Source: Carnobacterium inhibens subsp. inhibens DSM 13024
GTDB lineage: Bacteria; Bacillota; Bacilli; Lactobacillales; Carnobacteriaceae
Reading direction: 5' to 3'
Length of the DNA stretch: 64,000 nt
Assembly: GCF_000746825.1 (NCBI RefSeq)
Contig: NZ_JQIV01000006.1
Span: 248,001-312,000 of the forward strand
Notes under the pieces: model-generated
What the model was told of the DNA's origin: nothing
Database searches by the model: none
The model's input: the letters and a program-made list of their open reading frames with translations, nothing else
Shown: positions 33,793 to 42,279 of the stretch, piece after piece
Numbering within the stretch: the stretch's first letter is position 1
Layout: each line of letters opens with the position of its first letter
Position numbers and translations under genes: made by a program

Positions 33793-33863
33793 TTGAAATC
33801 ACACTCCTGATGTTTATTATATCAAAGAACGACCTTTAAAGAAAAGGGGAATCAAATGAGTTT

Positions 33864-34409
33864 ATGAGAAACTTATATATTAGCGGATATCGATCTTTCG
33901 AACTTGGTATATTTAAAGATGATGACCCAAAGATTGCTGTCATAAAAAAATGTTTGAAACAAGAAATCAGTCAGTTTATTGAAGAAGGCATTGAATGGAT
34001 TTTGACGAGTGCTCAGTTTGGTACAGAACAGTGGGCAGTAGAAGTTGTTGACGAACTGAAAAAAGATTATCCGATGATTAAAGTAGCGGTTATTTTACCA
34101 TTTTTAGAATTTGGTTCAAATTGGAATGAAAAAAATCAGACGAAATTTTCAGCAATAAAAAAATTAGCAAATTATGTTGAATCAACTTCTCACAAACCGT
34201 ATCAAGATCCCTCTCAATTAAGAAACCACCAAGAGTTCTTACTAGATCATTGTCAAGCAGCGCTTTTAGTGTACGATCCTGAATTTGAAGGAAAAACAAA
34301 ATTTGTTTATCAAGCAATCAAAAAAAGACAAGAGACTTCAGAATTTGAATTGCGTTTGATTGATGTGGATCAATTGCAGAATAGCAGCGTTGAAGAAGAA
34401 TATTATTAA
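33864..34409 (+). CDS. ypsA: YpsA-family SLOG protein (DUF1273)
   Basis: A 181-residue Rossmann-like protein of the YpsA/DUF1273 family (SLOG superfamily). It has the family start NLYISGYRSFELGIF, ILTSAQFGTEQWAVEV, a LPFLEFGSNWNE segment and FLLDHCQAALLVYDPEFEGKTKF. Bacillus YpsA affects cell division, and the gene is regularly found beside gpsB, as here. A nucleotide-type ligand is likely from the fold but is not proven. Confidence 0.92.
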   Translation: MRNLYISGYRSFELGIFKDDDPKIAVIKKCLKQEISQFIEEGIEWILTSAQFGTEQWAVEVVDELKKDYPMIKVAVILPFLEFGSNWNEKNQTKFSAIKKLANYVESTSHKPYQDPSQLRNHQEFLLDHCQAALLVYDPEFEGKTKFVYQAIKKRQETSEFELRLIDVDQLQNSSVEEEYY

Positions 34410-34510
34410 TATAATGGATAGAATTTTTCGGAAAGAAAAAATGCTTTTAAATCTTTTATAGGCGAAGTCGTAAGATTATACAGAAATAAGTTTTTTTTTC
34501 TCATTATCTT

Positions 34511-34519
34511 TGCTATAAT
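34511..34519 (+). promoter_or_regulatory. Extended -10 promoter of gpsB
   Basis: TGC-TATAAT (34511-34519), 66 nt before the gpsB ATG; the -35 region is a T run. Confidence 0.65.
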
Positions 34520-34584
34520 AAGAATTATCAAAGAAACGAGAACAATGTTTTGTTAGAAGATGAAGCAAACAAAGAGGTGTAAAC

Positions 34585-34914
34585 ATGGCAAACAGATCAT
34601 TAACAACAAAAGATATTCTTCAAAAAGAATTTAAAACAAGTATGCGCGGGTACAACCCAACTGAAGTAGATGAGTATTTAGACGAAGTGATTCGTGATTA
34701 TGAATCATATAATAAAGAACTTACGCAATTAAAAGCTGAAAATGATCGTTTATTGAGTAAAATTGATGAATTGACTAAACAAGCTTCCATTGCTAAGCCT
34801 AGCCATTCTTCTCAACCTAATAATACCGTAACCAATTTTGACATTTTAAAACGTTTATCTAATTTAGAACGTCACGTCTTTGGTTCAAAATTAGACGAAG
34901 AAGATGAACTATAA
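34585..34914 (+). CDS. gpsB: Cell division protein GpsB
   Basis: DivIVA-like adaptor that links cell division and elongation and directs PBP1 to growth sites. The 109-residue protein has the N-terminal domain (about 1-70) with LTTKDILQKEFKTSMRGYNPTEVDEYLDEVIRDYE, including the hydrophobic loop and the acidic pocket that binds PBP cytoplasmic tails, a coiled coil, a flexible spacer and a short C-terminal trimerising helix (FDILKRLSNLERHVFG). Its client PBP1A is encoded 1.5 kb upstream. AGAGGTG precedes ATG 34585. Confidence 0.95.
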   Translation: MANRSLTTKDILQKEFKTSMRGYNPTEVDEYLDEVIRDYESYNKELTQLKAENDRLLSKIDELTKQASIAKPSHSSQPNNTVTNFDILKRLSNLERHVFGSKLDEEDEL

Positions 34915-34970
34915 CCATCTTTTTAACGATAGAACGATTTGATAGTCGATGAATTAATGAATAACTATAT

Positions 34971-35362
34971 TTGTAAATTTCGGGTAATTGCGGTCTAGCT
35001 AGACTAGACTGAGGAAAGTCCATGCTCGCACAAGCTGCGATGCTTGTAGTGTTCGTGCCTGGCGAAATCATAAGCCAGGGCCTTCATCTAGTATGAAGAG
35101 ACGGCAGAAAAAAAAGCTAAGGTTTAGACTATGCTTGAGTATTCTTGAAAGTGCCACAGTGACGAAGCAATACGGGAAACGGTATTGGTGGAACGCGGTA
35201 AACCCCTCGAGCGAGCAACCCAAACTTTGGTAGGGGCACTTTTCCTAGGGAATTGAACCGATGGAAGAGGCAGTAATTGCAGACAGATAATTACCTCCGG
35301 ATAGAACAGACCCTGACTTTCTATCTGAGACAGAACATGGCTTACAGAAATTTACAAATTCA
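34971..35362 (+). ncRNA. rnpB: RNase P RNA, type B
   Basis: Catalytic RNA of RNase P, which matures tRNA 5' ends. The ends pair as P1 (TTGTAAATTTC near 34971 with GAAATTTACAA near 35347-35357). Conserved blocks are present in order: GGTAATTGCGG, GAGGAAAGTCCATGCTC in the first third, the GTGCCACAGTGACGAAG region, GAAACGGTATTGGTGGAACGCGGTAAACCCC, CGAGCGAGCAACCCAAA, and GATAGAACAGACCC with ACAGAACATGGCTTA near the 3' end. A weak promoter TTGATA (34939-34944)-17-TAACTA precedes it. The order gpsB-rnpB-methyltransferase is as in Bacillus (ypsB-rnpB-ypsC). Confidence 0.98.
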
Positions 35363-35365
35363 GGT

Positions 35366-35396
35366 ATAAAACCCTCCCTTTCGGAGGGTTTTATAT
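35366..35396 (+). terminator. Terminator of rnpB
   Basis: ATAAAACCCTCC (35366-35377) / GGAGGGTTTTAT (35383-35394) with loop CTTTC. Confidence 0.95.
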
Positions 35397-35451
35397 TTAT
35401 ATAAGATTTTTTTAACTAAAGAAACTGAAGAGAATTGGAGAAAATAAAAAT

Positions 35452-36597
35452 ATGAAAACATTTCAACTTGTTGCAACGGCAGCCAGCGGAATCGAAGCAT
35501 TGGTAGGAAAAGAAATCAAAGCTTTAGGGTATGAGTGTCAAGTAGAGAATGGTAAGGTCTTTTTTGAAGGAACAGAAAAAGACATTGCTAAAACGAATTT
35601 ATGGTTAAGAACTGCAGACCGTGTCAAAATTATTGTTGGCGAATTTGATGCATATGAATTTGATGAACTATTTGAAAAAACAAAAGCATTGCCATGGGAA
35701 GATCTATTGCCTATGGATGCCAATTTTCCAGTAGCTGGTAAATCAATCAAATCAAAATTATATAGTGTATCCGATTGTCAAGCTATCGTAAAAAAAGCAA
35801 TTGTTAATCGTTTAAGTGAAGTTTATCATCGTAATACGCGTTTGCCTGAAACAGGGGCTTTGTATCAACTGGAAGTGGCTTTACTAAAAGATAAAGTTAC
35901 CATAACATTGGATACAACTGGACCAAGCTTGTTTAAAAGAGGGTATCGTTCAGCAAAAGGTGGCGCACCATTAAAAGAAAATATGGCTGCAGCTCTTGTA
36001 GAATTAACCAACTGGCGCAAAGACCGTCCGTTTTATGATCCAGTTTGCGGTTCGGGAACAATTGTGATTGAAGCGGCTTTAATTGGCCACAATATTGCTC
36101 CAGGATCTAATCGCTCATTTAGTTGCGAGGAATGGGAATGGTTTGATCAAAGTGTTTTTGAAGAAGTACGTGCAGAAGCAGACGCTGCAGTGGATCATGA
36201 TATTGAACTAGACATTATGGGTTCTGATATTGATGGAACGATGATTGAGATTGCTAAAGCAAATGCGGATGAAGCAGGAGTAGGCAGCAGCATTACATTT
36301 AAACAAATGCAATTGGCTGACTTTACGACTGATAAAGAATATGGCGTTATTTTAGCTAATCCTCCTTATGGTGAACGATTAGGTGAAGAAAAAGAAGTTC
36401 ATAAATTGTATAAGCAAATGGGTCAAGTATATCGTCCATTAAAAACGTGGAGTAAATACATTATTACAAGTGACTTAGCTTTTGAAACCTTTTATGGCGA
36501 AAAAGCGACTAAAAAACGCAAATTGTATAATGGCGCTTTAAGAACGGATTTATTCCAATTTTGGGGTGAACGTCCTCCTAGAGCACCGCGTAAGTAA
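35452..36597 (+). CDS. rlmL: THUMP-domain class I SAM RNA methyltransferase (YpsC/RlmL-like)
   Basis: A 381-residue methyltransferase. The N-terminal part (about 1-160) holds a ferredoxin-like plus THUMP RNA-binding module (FQLVATAASGIEALVGKEIKALGY). The C-terminal part is a Rossmann methyltransferase with the SAM loop DPVCGSGTIVIEAALI and the catalytic NPPYGERLG motif typical of N2-guanine methylation. It corresponds to Bacillus YpsC and to the N-terminal half of E. coli RlmL (23S rRNA m2G2445); the separate RlmK half is absent. Target assignment is by homology only. It follows rnpB's terminator and ends at the big hairpin 36603-36661. Confidence 0.9.
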   Translation: MKTFQLVATAASGIEALVGKEIKALGYECQVENGKVFFEGTEKDIAKTNLWLRTADRVKIIVGEFDAYEFDELFEKTKALPWEDLLPMDANFPVAGKSIKSKLYSVSDCQAIVKKAIVNRLSEVYHRNTRLPETGALYQLEVALLKDKVTITLDTTGPSLFKRGYRSAKGGAPLKENMAAALVELTNWRKDRPFYDPVCGSGTIVIEAALIGHNIAPGSNRSFSCEEWEWFDQSVFEEVRAEADAAVDHDIELDIMGSDIDGTMIEIAKANADEAGVGSSITFKQMQLADFTTDKEYGVILANPPYGERLGEEKEVHKLYKQMGQVYRPLKTWSKYIITSDLAFETFYGEKATKKRKLYNGALRTDLFQFWGERPPRAPRK

Positions 36598-36602
36598 TGG
36601 CT

Positions 36603-36661
36603 AAAAAAATAACTAACAGGACAAAAAAACTTAGTTTTTTTAGACCTGTTAGTTATTTTTT
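36603..36661. terminator. Bidirectional terminator, rlmL and rnhA
   Basis: AAAAAAATAACTAACAGG (36603-36620) pairs with CCTGTTAGTTATTTTTT (36645-36661). Inside, CAAAAAAAC and GTTTTTTT can add a second stem. The stop codon of the minus-strand gene lies within it. Confidence 0.93.
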
Positions 36662-37056
36662 AGTCTTTTTTGTAAAGCTTGTCTAGCTAAATTATCGGCT
36701 CCTTTATTTTGAGATTCTGGAATCCAATGAATGAAAAAAAGTGGGAAATGCTTGAGCTTTTGTTGGATTCGTGTCAGGTAGCCTCGGAAAATATCGTTTT
36801 TAACATAGTTTTTCTTAATAGCAGAGGCTAAAATTTTACTATCTGTATACATCATTAAAGTTTCATTAATTAATAAGTGTTCAATTAAAAAATCAAGCCC
36901 TTGAATCAAAGCCTCGAATTCAGCTTCATGATTGCTCATTTCTTTTTCAAGAGGGATAGACAACTGGTCATATCTATTCTCAGTAAGTATGACAATGCCA
37001 ACTCCACTTAAGCCAGGATTATTTTTTGTAGAAGCATCTGTATATAATTTGATCAT
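36649..37056 (-). CDS. rnhA: Ribonuclease H I family protein
   Basis: A 135-residue RNase HI that cuts RNA in RNA-DNA hybrids. The four acidic catalytic positions are present: D7 in LYTDAST, E46 in NHEAEFEAL, D72 in MYTDSKIL and D121 in GADNLARQAL. The basic protrusion of the E. coli enzyme is not obvious, as in the Gram-positive YpdQ/YpeP group, some members of which are weak nucleases. AAAGGAAT precedes ATG 37056. An RNase HII gene (rnhB) lies at 49180, so both types are in this window. Confidence 0.9.
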   Translation of the reverse strand: MIKLYTDASTKNNPGLSGVGIVILTENRYDQLSIPLEKEMSNHEAEFEALIQGLDFLIEHLLINETLMMYTDSKILASAIKKNYVKNDIFRGYLTRIQQKLKHFPLFFIHWIPESQNKGADNLARQALQKRLKNN

Positions 37057-37140
37057 ATTCCTTTCTTTCCTTTCTTTTAATGGGTTTTTAGTTTAGGGTA
37101 TGTTAAAATAACAGTACTTTCGTATAAGGGGCGTAGCATA

Positions 37141-37593
37141 TTGACTGAAAATCCTCGTTTCAAAATTTCACTTTCATTAGAACCAGCTTTTCAAATTATT
37201 TATTGGTCAATTTGCTGGTTAGTGTTTTTTACACTGCTTACTGTGGCAATAGAGACACAAACAATTTCTTTAACACTTATTATTTTGGCAATTATCTTGG
37301 GTTTACTTGTGTTTTTTGGGTTTGGTTCTACACTAAAAATAAAAAATACTAACTTGAAAATAAGTTATTTTAGAGGGATTAAAACGTCCTATATCTCTAT
37401 AGACGAAATTGAGAAAATAACCATTTCTCCTAACAGAGAAGTAAGTTTAGTTTTTAAACAAAATCAAAAAACTTTACGAATTTTTCTAAATGCTAGGAAT
37501 AAAAAGAAATTTTGTGCGTATATAGAACGTTATGCATCAAACATTGTTTTTGAAAAGCAAAAAGCATGGAGTGAAATGCCTAAACTAAAATAA
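37141..37593 (+). CDS. ebsA: EbsA-family membrane protein
   Basis: A 150-residue protein with two membrane helices near the N-terminus (about 20-37 and 43-62) and a basic cytoplasmic C-terminal domain with a PH-like strand pattern (LKISYFRGIKTSYISIDEIEKITI). This layout and the placement between rnhA and csp match EbsA of enterococci and other Lactobacillales, named from an aggregation-substance locus; its function is unclear. The start is TTG 37141 after AAGGGG. It converges with csp, sharing the hairpin at 37596-37628. Confidence 0.75.
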   Translation: MTENPRFKISLSLEPAFQIIYWSICWLVFFTLLTVAIETQTISLTLIILAIILGLLVFFGFGSTLKIKNTNLKISYFRGIKTSYISIDEIEKITISPNREVSLVFKQNQKTLRIFLNARNKKKFCAYIERYASNIVFEKQKAWSEMPKLK

Positions 37594-37595
37594 CG

Positions 37596-37628
37596 AAAAA
37601 ACGATACTCTAGAGTGTATCGTTTTTTT
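37596..37628. terminator. Bidirectional terminator, ebsA and csp
   Basis: AAAAAACGATAC pairs with GTATCGTTTTTT; loop of about eight bases. Confidence 0.88.
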
Positions 37629-37638
37629 TACTTTTACT

Positions 37639-37863
37639 CTAATTATGAAAATCAACATCATCCTGAACCATAACTTTTGTTGCTTGAGGGCCGTGATTGC
37701 CTTCCACAATTTCAAATGAAACACGTTGGCCTTCGGTTAGAGATTTAAACCCTTCATCGCTGTCAATGCCCGTAAAGTGAATAAAAACATCTTCGGTTTC
37801 GTTGTACTCAATAAATCCGTATCCTTTTGCATTGCTAAACCATTTGACTGTTCCATATTCCAT
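37639..37863 (-). CDS. cspA: Cold shock protein
   Basis: Single cold-shock OB-fold that binds single-stranded RNA and DNA. RNP1 (KGYGFIEY) and RNP2 (DVFIHFTGI) are present. At 74 residues it is longer than the usual 66; the extra part is an acidic tail ending [18 protein letters not shown] precedes ATG 37863, and a near-consensus promoter lies at 37940-37968, leaving a leader of about 70 nt. Confidence 0.96.
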   Translation of the reverse strand: MEYGTVKWFSNAKGYGFIEYNETEDVFIHFTGIDSDEGFKSLTEGQRVSFEIVEGNHGPQATKVMVQDDVDFHN

Positions 37864-37939
37864 TTACGAAACCCTCCTTTAAAAGATTATTCAATTGGTA
37901 TGATCCGATTTCAAAAAATAAAACGAATAACCTACAGCT

Positions 37940-37968
37940 ATTATAGAAATAATCTTATCATTCGTCAA
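37940..37968 (-). promoter_or_regulatory. Promoter of csp
   Basis: Minus strand TTGACG (plus 37963-37968), 17-nt spacer, TATAAT (plus 37940-37945). Confidence 0.88.
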
Positions 37969-38059
37969 TTTTATGTCATGAAAAGTCCTATGCAAATGAT
38001 TCGCTCGTTTAAAGCTGACTACGGTAAACTAATAGTATACGTTTAGGAGGTAGATTCAA

Positions 38060-38710
38060 GTGAAGACAGTTTTAACAACTGATATGGTTACTTTAGCTAA
38101 AAAACGGTCTCAACATTTTCCAGTTGAAGGATTCGTTTATGGACAAGGTCCTGTTCACCCTAAGTTTTTATTGATCGGAGAAGCACCTGGAGAAACAGAA
38201 GCAGTAAATGGTGTCCCATTTTCAGGTAGGGCGGGAAAAGAATTGATGCGTTTTTTTGATTTGTTAGAAGTTGATCGAAGTGAAGTATATATTACTAGTG
38301 CTTTTAGGAGCCGACCTTATCGCTATAAAGAAAAATTAGATCGCAAAACCAACCAAATAGTACAGCGGAAATACAATCGGGCGCCAACTAGACAAGAAAT
38401 GATTGCTCATGCAGAGTTGTTAGATCACGAAGTAAAAACTGTTCAAGCTCCCTATATATTAACTATGGGAAATATCGGTCTAAAAAGACTTCTTGGTCCA
38501 CAAGCAAAAGTTTCTACACATCATGGACAATTGTATAATGGACCCGTGCTTCGACTTGCTTCAATAGAAGATAATACGTATGCATGGACTGAAAAAAATT
38601 ATGCTGTTTTTTCGACTTACCATCCAGCAGCAATATTTTACAATCGCCAGTTATTAGAATCGATCCATGAAGATCTTGCTCAATTTAAAAAGTTGATTCA
38701 TAAAACTTAA
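38060..38710 (+). CDS. Uracil-DNA glycosylase-like protein without cysteines
   Basis: A 216-residue member of the UDG superfamily, closest in motif layout to family 4: GEAPGETEAVNGVPFSGRAGKEL (motif A from residue 40) and STYHPAAIFYN (motif B). Family 4 enzymes carry a 4Fe-4S cluster on four cysteines; this protein has no cysteine, so the cluster is lost. Motif residues for base recognition seem kept, so activity is possible but unproven. TAGGAGGTAG precedes the start (38060). It stands alone between csp and the ABC-F gene. Confidence 0.83.
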   Translation: MKTVLTTDMVTLAKKRSQHFPVEGFVYGQGPVHPKFLLIGEAPGETEAVNGVPFSGRAGKELMRFFDLLEVDRSEVYITSAFRSRPYRYKEKLDRKTNQIVQRKYNRAPTRQEMIAHAELLDHEVKTVQAPYILTMGNIGLKRLLGPQAKVSTHHGQLYNGPVLRLASIEDNTYAWTEKNYAVFSTYHPAAIFYNRQLLESIHEDLAQFKKLIHKT

Positions 38711-38799
38711 TTGGGTCAGCCTAAAGATATTATGAGTAAAAGATGGTAGAATGTTAAAGATAAGTAAATATGTAGGATAAAGGAAAGTGGAGATAAACG

Positions 38800-40701
38800 A
38801 TGAAAGAACTTAAAGTACAGAATTTAACAAAAACCTATGGAGAAAAAGTATTATTTGATGATATTAGTTTTTCAATCATGGAAGGCGAAAGAATCGGTTT
38901 AATTGGAGTGAATGGTTCTGGGAAAACGAACTTGCTGAATGTGATCACAGGAAATGATAGTGCTGAAAAAGGCAGTATCCAAAAACCGAAAGACTATACA
39001 ATTAGTTATTTGATGCAAGAACCAGATTTGAACCCTGATAAATCTGTTTTCGATGCTGTTTTTGAGGGAGATACACCCATCTTAGTGGCTGTTAGAAATT
39101 ATGAAAGAGCCTTAGAATTATTAACGGCAGATCCAATGGATGAAAAATGCCAAAATAGATATTCAAGAGCTGAACAAGCTATGAATGATGAAAATGCTTG
39201 GATAGCTGATACAAATGCAACGACGATTTTGACTAAATTAGGCATCAGTGATTTAGAACAATTGGTAGGAACGTTATCCGGTGGACAGAGAAAACGAGTG
39301 GGTTTAGCACAAGTCTTGATTCAAGAACCTGATTTGCTAGTTTTAGATGAACCAACAAACCATTTAGACTTTGAGACAATAACGTGGTTAGAAAGCTATT
39401 TAAGTGCGTATAAAGGAGCCCTATTGCTTGTAACACATGACCGTTATTTCTTAGACCGAATTGTTAATCGAATGGTTGAATTATTCCATGGAAATGCGAC
39501 ATTCTATACAGGTAACTATGAGCAATACGTGATTAATAGAGCTCAAAGACAAGAAGCAGCCGTAGTGGCAGATCATAAAAGGAAACAGATGTATACGAAA
39601 GAATTAGCTTGGATGCGCACTGGAGCAAAGGCACGTTCAACGAAACAACAAGCTAGGATCGGTCGTTTTAAAGACTTAGAAGACAATTTAAAACAATCTA
39701 ACGTAGACGAATCAGTTGAAATGAACTTAGAAGGATCTCGCTTAGGAAAACGAGTCTTCGAATTGAAAGATGCGTCGCTGAATCTAGGTGGAAAAGTAAT
39801 ATTAGATCACTTCAATATGTTGATTCAAACGAAAGATCGGATTGGAATCAGCGGAGAAAATGGGGCGGGTAAATCAACTTTCTTAAATACGCTAGCTGGA
39901 AGATTTCCATTAGATTCAGGAGAATTAGTTGTCGGTGAAACTGTAAAGGTTGCTTATTTTACGCAAGTAATTGAAGAAATGAACCCCAACAAACGTGTCA
40001 TCTCTTATTTACAAGAAGTTGGAGAAGAAGTGGAAACTACTAATGGTGAACGAATTAGTGTAACAAATCTATTAGAACAGTTTTTATTCGAACGCCATAC
40101 ACACGGTACACTAATTGGTAAATTGTCCGGTGGAGAGAAAAGACGTTTGTATCTGTTGAAGTTATTGATGCAACAACCAAATGTATTGTTGCTTGATGAA
40201 CCGACAAATGATTTAGATATCGCAACTTTAACGGTCTTAGAAGATTATATTGAAACATTCCCAGGAGCGGTTATTTCAGTTTCCCATGACCGTTACTTCT
40301 TAGATAAGACAGTAGAGAAATTATTGATATTTGATGGACATGGAAAAATCAGACCCTTTTATGGCAGTATTACAGATTATATAGAAGAAGAAAAAGAGAA
40401 AAAACAAGGCCGCTCGGTTCAAAGTAGCGATTCAGTTACAAAAGTTGCTTCACAACCGGAACCAATTGATGTAGATAAAAAAGTAAAATTAACCTTTACA
40501 GAACAAAAAGAATGGATCACGATTGAAGAAGAAATGTTTAACCTTGAAAATAAAATAGAAATGCTTAAACAAGAGATGTTAAAATCGGGGAGTAATTTTA
40601 GTTTATTGCAAGAACAGCAAGAACAAGTAACAGCTTTAGAAAAAGAACTAGAAGAAAAAATGAACCGTTGGGAATATTTAAGTCAATATGCAAATGATTA
40701 A
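38800..40701 (+). CDS. uup: ABC-F family ATPase (Uup-like)
   Basis: Soluble protein with two ABC ATPase domains and no membrane part. Domain 1 has Walker A GVNGSGKTNLL, signature LSGGQRKRV and Walker B LLVLDEPTNHLD; domain 2 has GENGAGKST, LSGGEKRRL and VLLLDEPTNDLD. The interdomain linker (about 240-320) is helical and basic, and the C-terminus (about 545-633) is a coiled coil, as in Uup. ABC-F proteins bind the ribosomal E site or affect translation; Uup also influences transposon excision. 18 nt separate it from thyA, without a terminator. At 633 residues the size is normal. Confidence 0.9.
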   Translation: MKELKVQNLTKTYGEKVLFDDISFSIMEGERIGLIGVNGSGKTNLLNVITGNDSAEKGSIQKPKDYTISYLMQEPDLNPDKSVFDAVFEGDTPILVAVRNYERALELLTADPMDEKCQNRYSRAEQAMNDENAWIADTNATTILTKLGISDLEQLVGTLSGGQRKRVGLAQVLIQEPDLLVLDEPTNHLDFETITWLESYLSAYKGALLLVTHDRYFLDRIVNRMVELFHGNATFYTGNYEQYVINRAQRQEAAVVADHKRKQMYTKELAWMRTGAKARSTKQQARIGRFKDLEDNLKQSNVDESVEMNLEGSRLGKRVFELKDASLNLGGKVILDHFNMLIQTKDRIGISGENGAGKSTFLNTLAGRFPLDSGELVVGETVKVAYFTQVIEEMNPNKRVISYLQEVGEEVETTNGERISVTNLLEQFLFERHTHGTLIGKLSGGEKRRLYLLKLLMQQPNVLLLDEPTNDLDIATLTVLEDYIETFPGAVISVSHDRYFLDKTVEKLLIFDGHGKIRPFYGSITDYIEEEKEKKQGRSVQSSDSVTKVASQPEPIDVDKKVKLTFTEQKEWITIEEEMFNLENKIEMLKQEMLKSGSNFSLLQEQQEQVTALEKELEEKMNRWEYLSQYAND

Positions 40702-40719
40702 TGTATAGGAGGTAAGGTT

Positions 40720-41667
40720 GTGGAGTCAGAATATCTAAACCTAGCAAAAAAAGTTTTGGAAGAAGGTAATGAAAAAACCGATCGAACGGGAACGGGAACT
40801 AAAAGTTTATTTGGATACCAAATGCGTTTTGATCTACAAAATGGTTTTCCGCTGTTAACAACTAAAAGAGTACCCTTCAGCTTGATTAAGAGCGAATTAT
40901 TGTGGTTTATTAAAGGCAATACAAATATTCGCTATTTGTTGCAACATAATAATCATATATGGGACGAATGGGCTTTTGAACGTTTTGTAAAAAGTGAAGA
41001 TTATACAGGACCTGATATGACTGATTTTGGTAGAAGATCTTTGATAGATTCAGAATTCAATACTCTTTACCTAAAAGAAAAAGAGGTATTCTGTACACGT
41101 ATTTTAGAAGATGAGACCTTTGCGCTTAAATATGGCGAATTAGGGAATGTTTATGGTGCACAATGGCGAAAATGGCAAACGACTCAAGGAGAAACGATCG
41201 ATCAGCTAAAAGATGTTATTGAATTGATCAAAACGTCTCCGGACTCAAGACGTATGCTTGTTTCGGCATGGAATCCTGAAGATGTACCAAATATGGCATT
41301 GCCTCCTTGTCATACACTATTTCAATTTTATGTTGCAGATGGGAAATTAAGCTGTCAATTGTACCAACGAAGTGCAGATATCTTTTTAGGTGTTCCGTTC
41401 AATATTGCAAGCTATGCGTTGTTGACTCATCTTATAGCTCATGAAACTGGTCTTGAAGTAGGAGAATTCGTTCATACATTGGGAGATGCACATCTGTATT
41501 CAAACCATATTGAACAAATAAACAAACAACTAACTAGAGAACCTAAAAAGTTGCCTACTTTAACGTTGAATCCATCAAAGACAAGTATGTTTGATTTTGA
41601 AATGGAAGATATTCAAATTGAAGGATATGACCCTCATCCTGGTATAAAAGCTCCAATAGCTGTTTAA
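40720..41667 (+). CDS. thyA: Thymidylate synthase
   Basis: Methylates dUMP to dTMP with methylene-tetrahydrofolate. The 315-residue protein has the early [11 protein letters not shown] phosphate-binding loop, catalytic C197 in [32 protein letters not shown] and the HLYSNH segment, with the insertion of about 50 residues typical of the long lactobacillal/staphylococcal form. Start is GTG 40720 behind AGGAGG. folA follows after 21 nt, so the enzyme that makes dihydrofolate and the one that recycles it are co-expressed. Confidence 0.97.
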   Translation: MESEYLNLAKKVLEEGNEKTDRTGTGTKSLFGYQMRFDLQNGFPLLTTKRVPFSLIKSELLWFIKGNTNIRYLLQHNNHIWDEWAFERFVKSEDYTGPDMTDFGRRSLIDSEFNTLYLKEKEVFCTRILEDETFALKYGELGNVYGAQWRKWQTTQGETIDQLKDVIELIKTSPDSRRMLVSAWNPEDVPNMALPPCHTLFQFYVADGKLSCQLYQRSADIFLGVPFNIASYALLTHLIAHETGLEVGEFVHTLGDAHLYSNHIEQINKQLTREPKKLPTLTLNPSKTSMFDFEMEDIQIEGYDPHPGIKAPIAV

Positions 41668-41691
41668 TAAAAAAGAGAGTGGGGAAACGTG

Positions 41692-42186
41692 ATGATTGCA
41701 TTTTTGTGGGCTCAAGATAAAAATGGGGCAATAGGGTATCAAGGTACGTTGCCTTGGTATTTGCCTAATGATTTAAAATTTTTTAAACAAATGACGATAA
41801 ACAATGCTGTTGTAATGGGCAGAAAAACCTTTGAAGGAATGAATAAACGCCCTTTACCAGATCGTATTAATATTATTTTAACTACAGACAAAAATTATGA
41901 AGCTGAAGGGGTCAAAGTCATGCACAGCAGAGAAGAAGTTTTAAAATTTGCTGCAGAGTATGAAGGTGACACTCTTATTACCGGTGGAGCAAATGTCTTT
42001 ACTTTTTTCATGGATGATGTGGATGTACTGCACCGTACTATGATTGAAGGCGAATTTAAAGGAGATACATTTATTCCTGAAATAGACTGGACAAAATGGA
42101 AACTAGATAAATCAGAAGCGGGAATTCTTGATGACCGCAATAAATATCCTCACGTTTTTGAAACATATGTTAGAAAAGAAAAGTAA
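41692..42186 (+). CDS. folA: Dihydrofolate reductase
   Basis: Reduces dihydrofolate, the product of ThyA, to tetrahydrofolate with NADPH. The 164-residue protein has the typical IAFLWAQDKNGAIGYQGTLPWYLPNDLKFFK start (substrate acidic residue in LPNDLKFF), VVMGRKTFEGM and the glycine pair in LITGGANVF. ATG 41692 follows GAGTGGGGAAACGTG; a GTG at 41689 is an equal alternative. It is the target of trimethoprim in the family. Confidence 0.96.
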   Translation: MIAFLWAQDKNGAIGYQGTLPWYLPNDLKFFKQMTINNAVVMGRKTFEGMNKRPLPDRINIILTTDKNYEAEGVKVMHSREEVLKFAAEYEGDTLITGGANVFTFFMDDVDVLHRTMIEGEFKGDTFIPEIDWTKWKLDKSEAGILDDRNKYPHVFETYVRKEK

Positions 42187-42236
42187 CGAAAACTGCAAGT
42201 ACTCTTTATCGGAATATATATAAAAACGAGCGAATC

Positions 42237-42245
42237 TGTTATACT
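42237..42245 (+). promoter_or_regulatory. Extended -10 promoter of the ypmR cluster
   Basis: TGT-TATACT (42237-42245), 35 nt before the ATG, with no good -35. Confidence 0.6.
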
Positions 42246-42279
42246 GTTTTCAGATATTGAGTCATAAAGGAGCTTTCAC

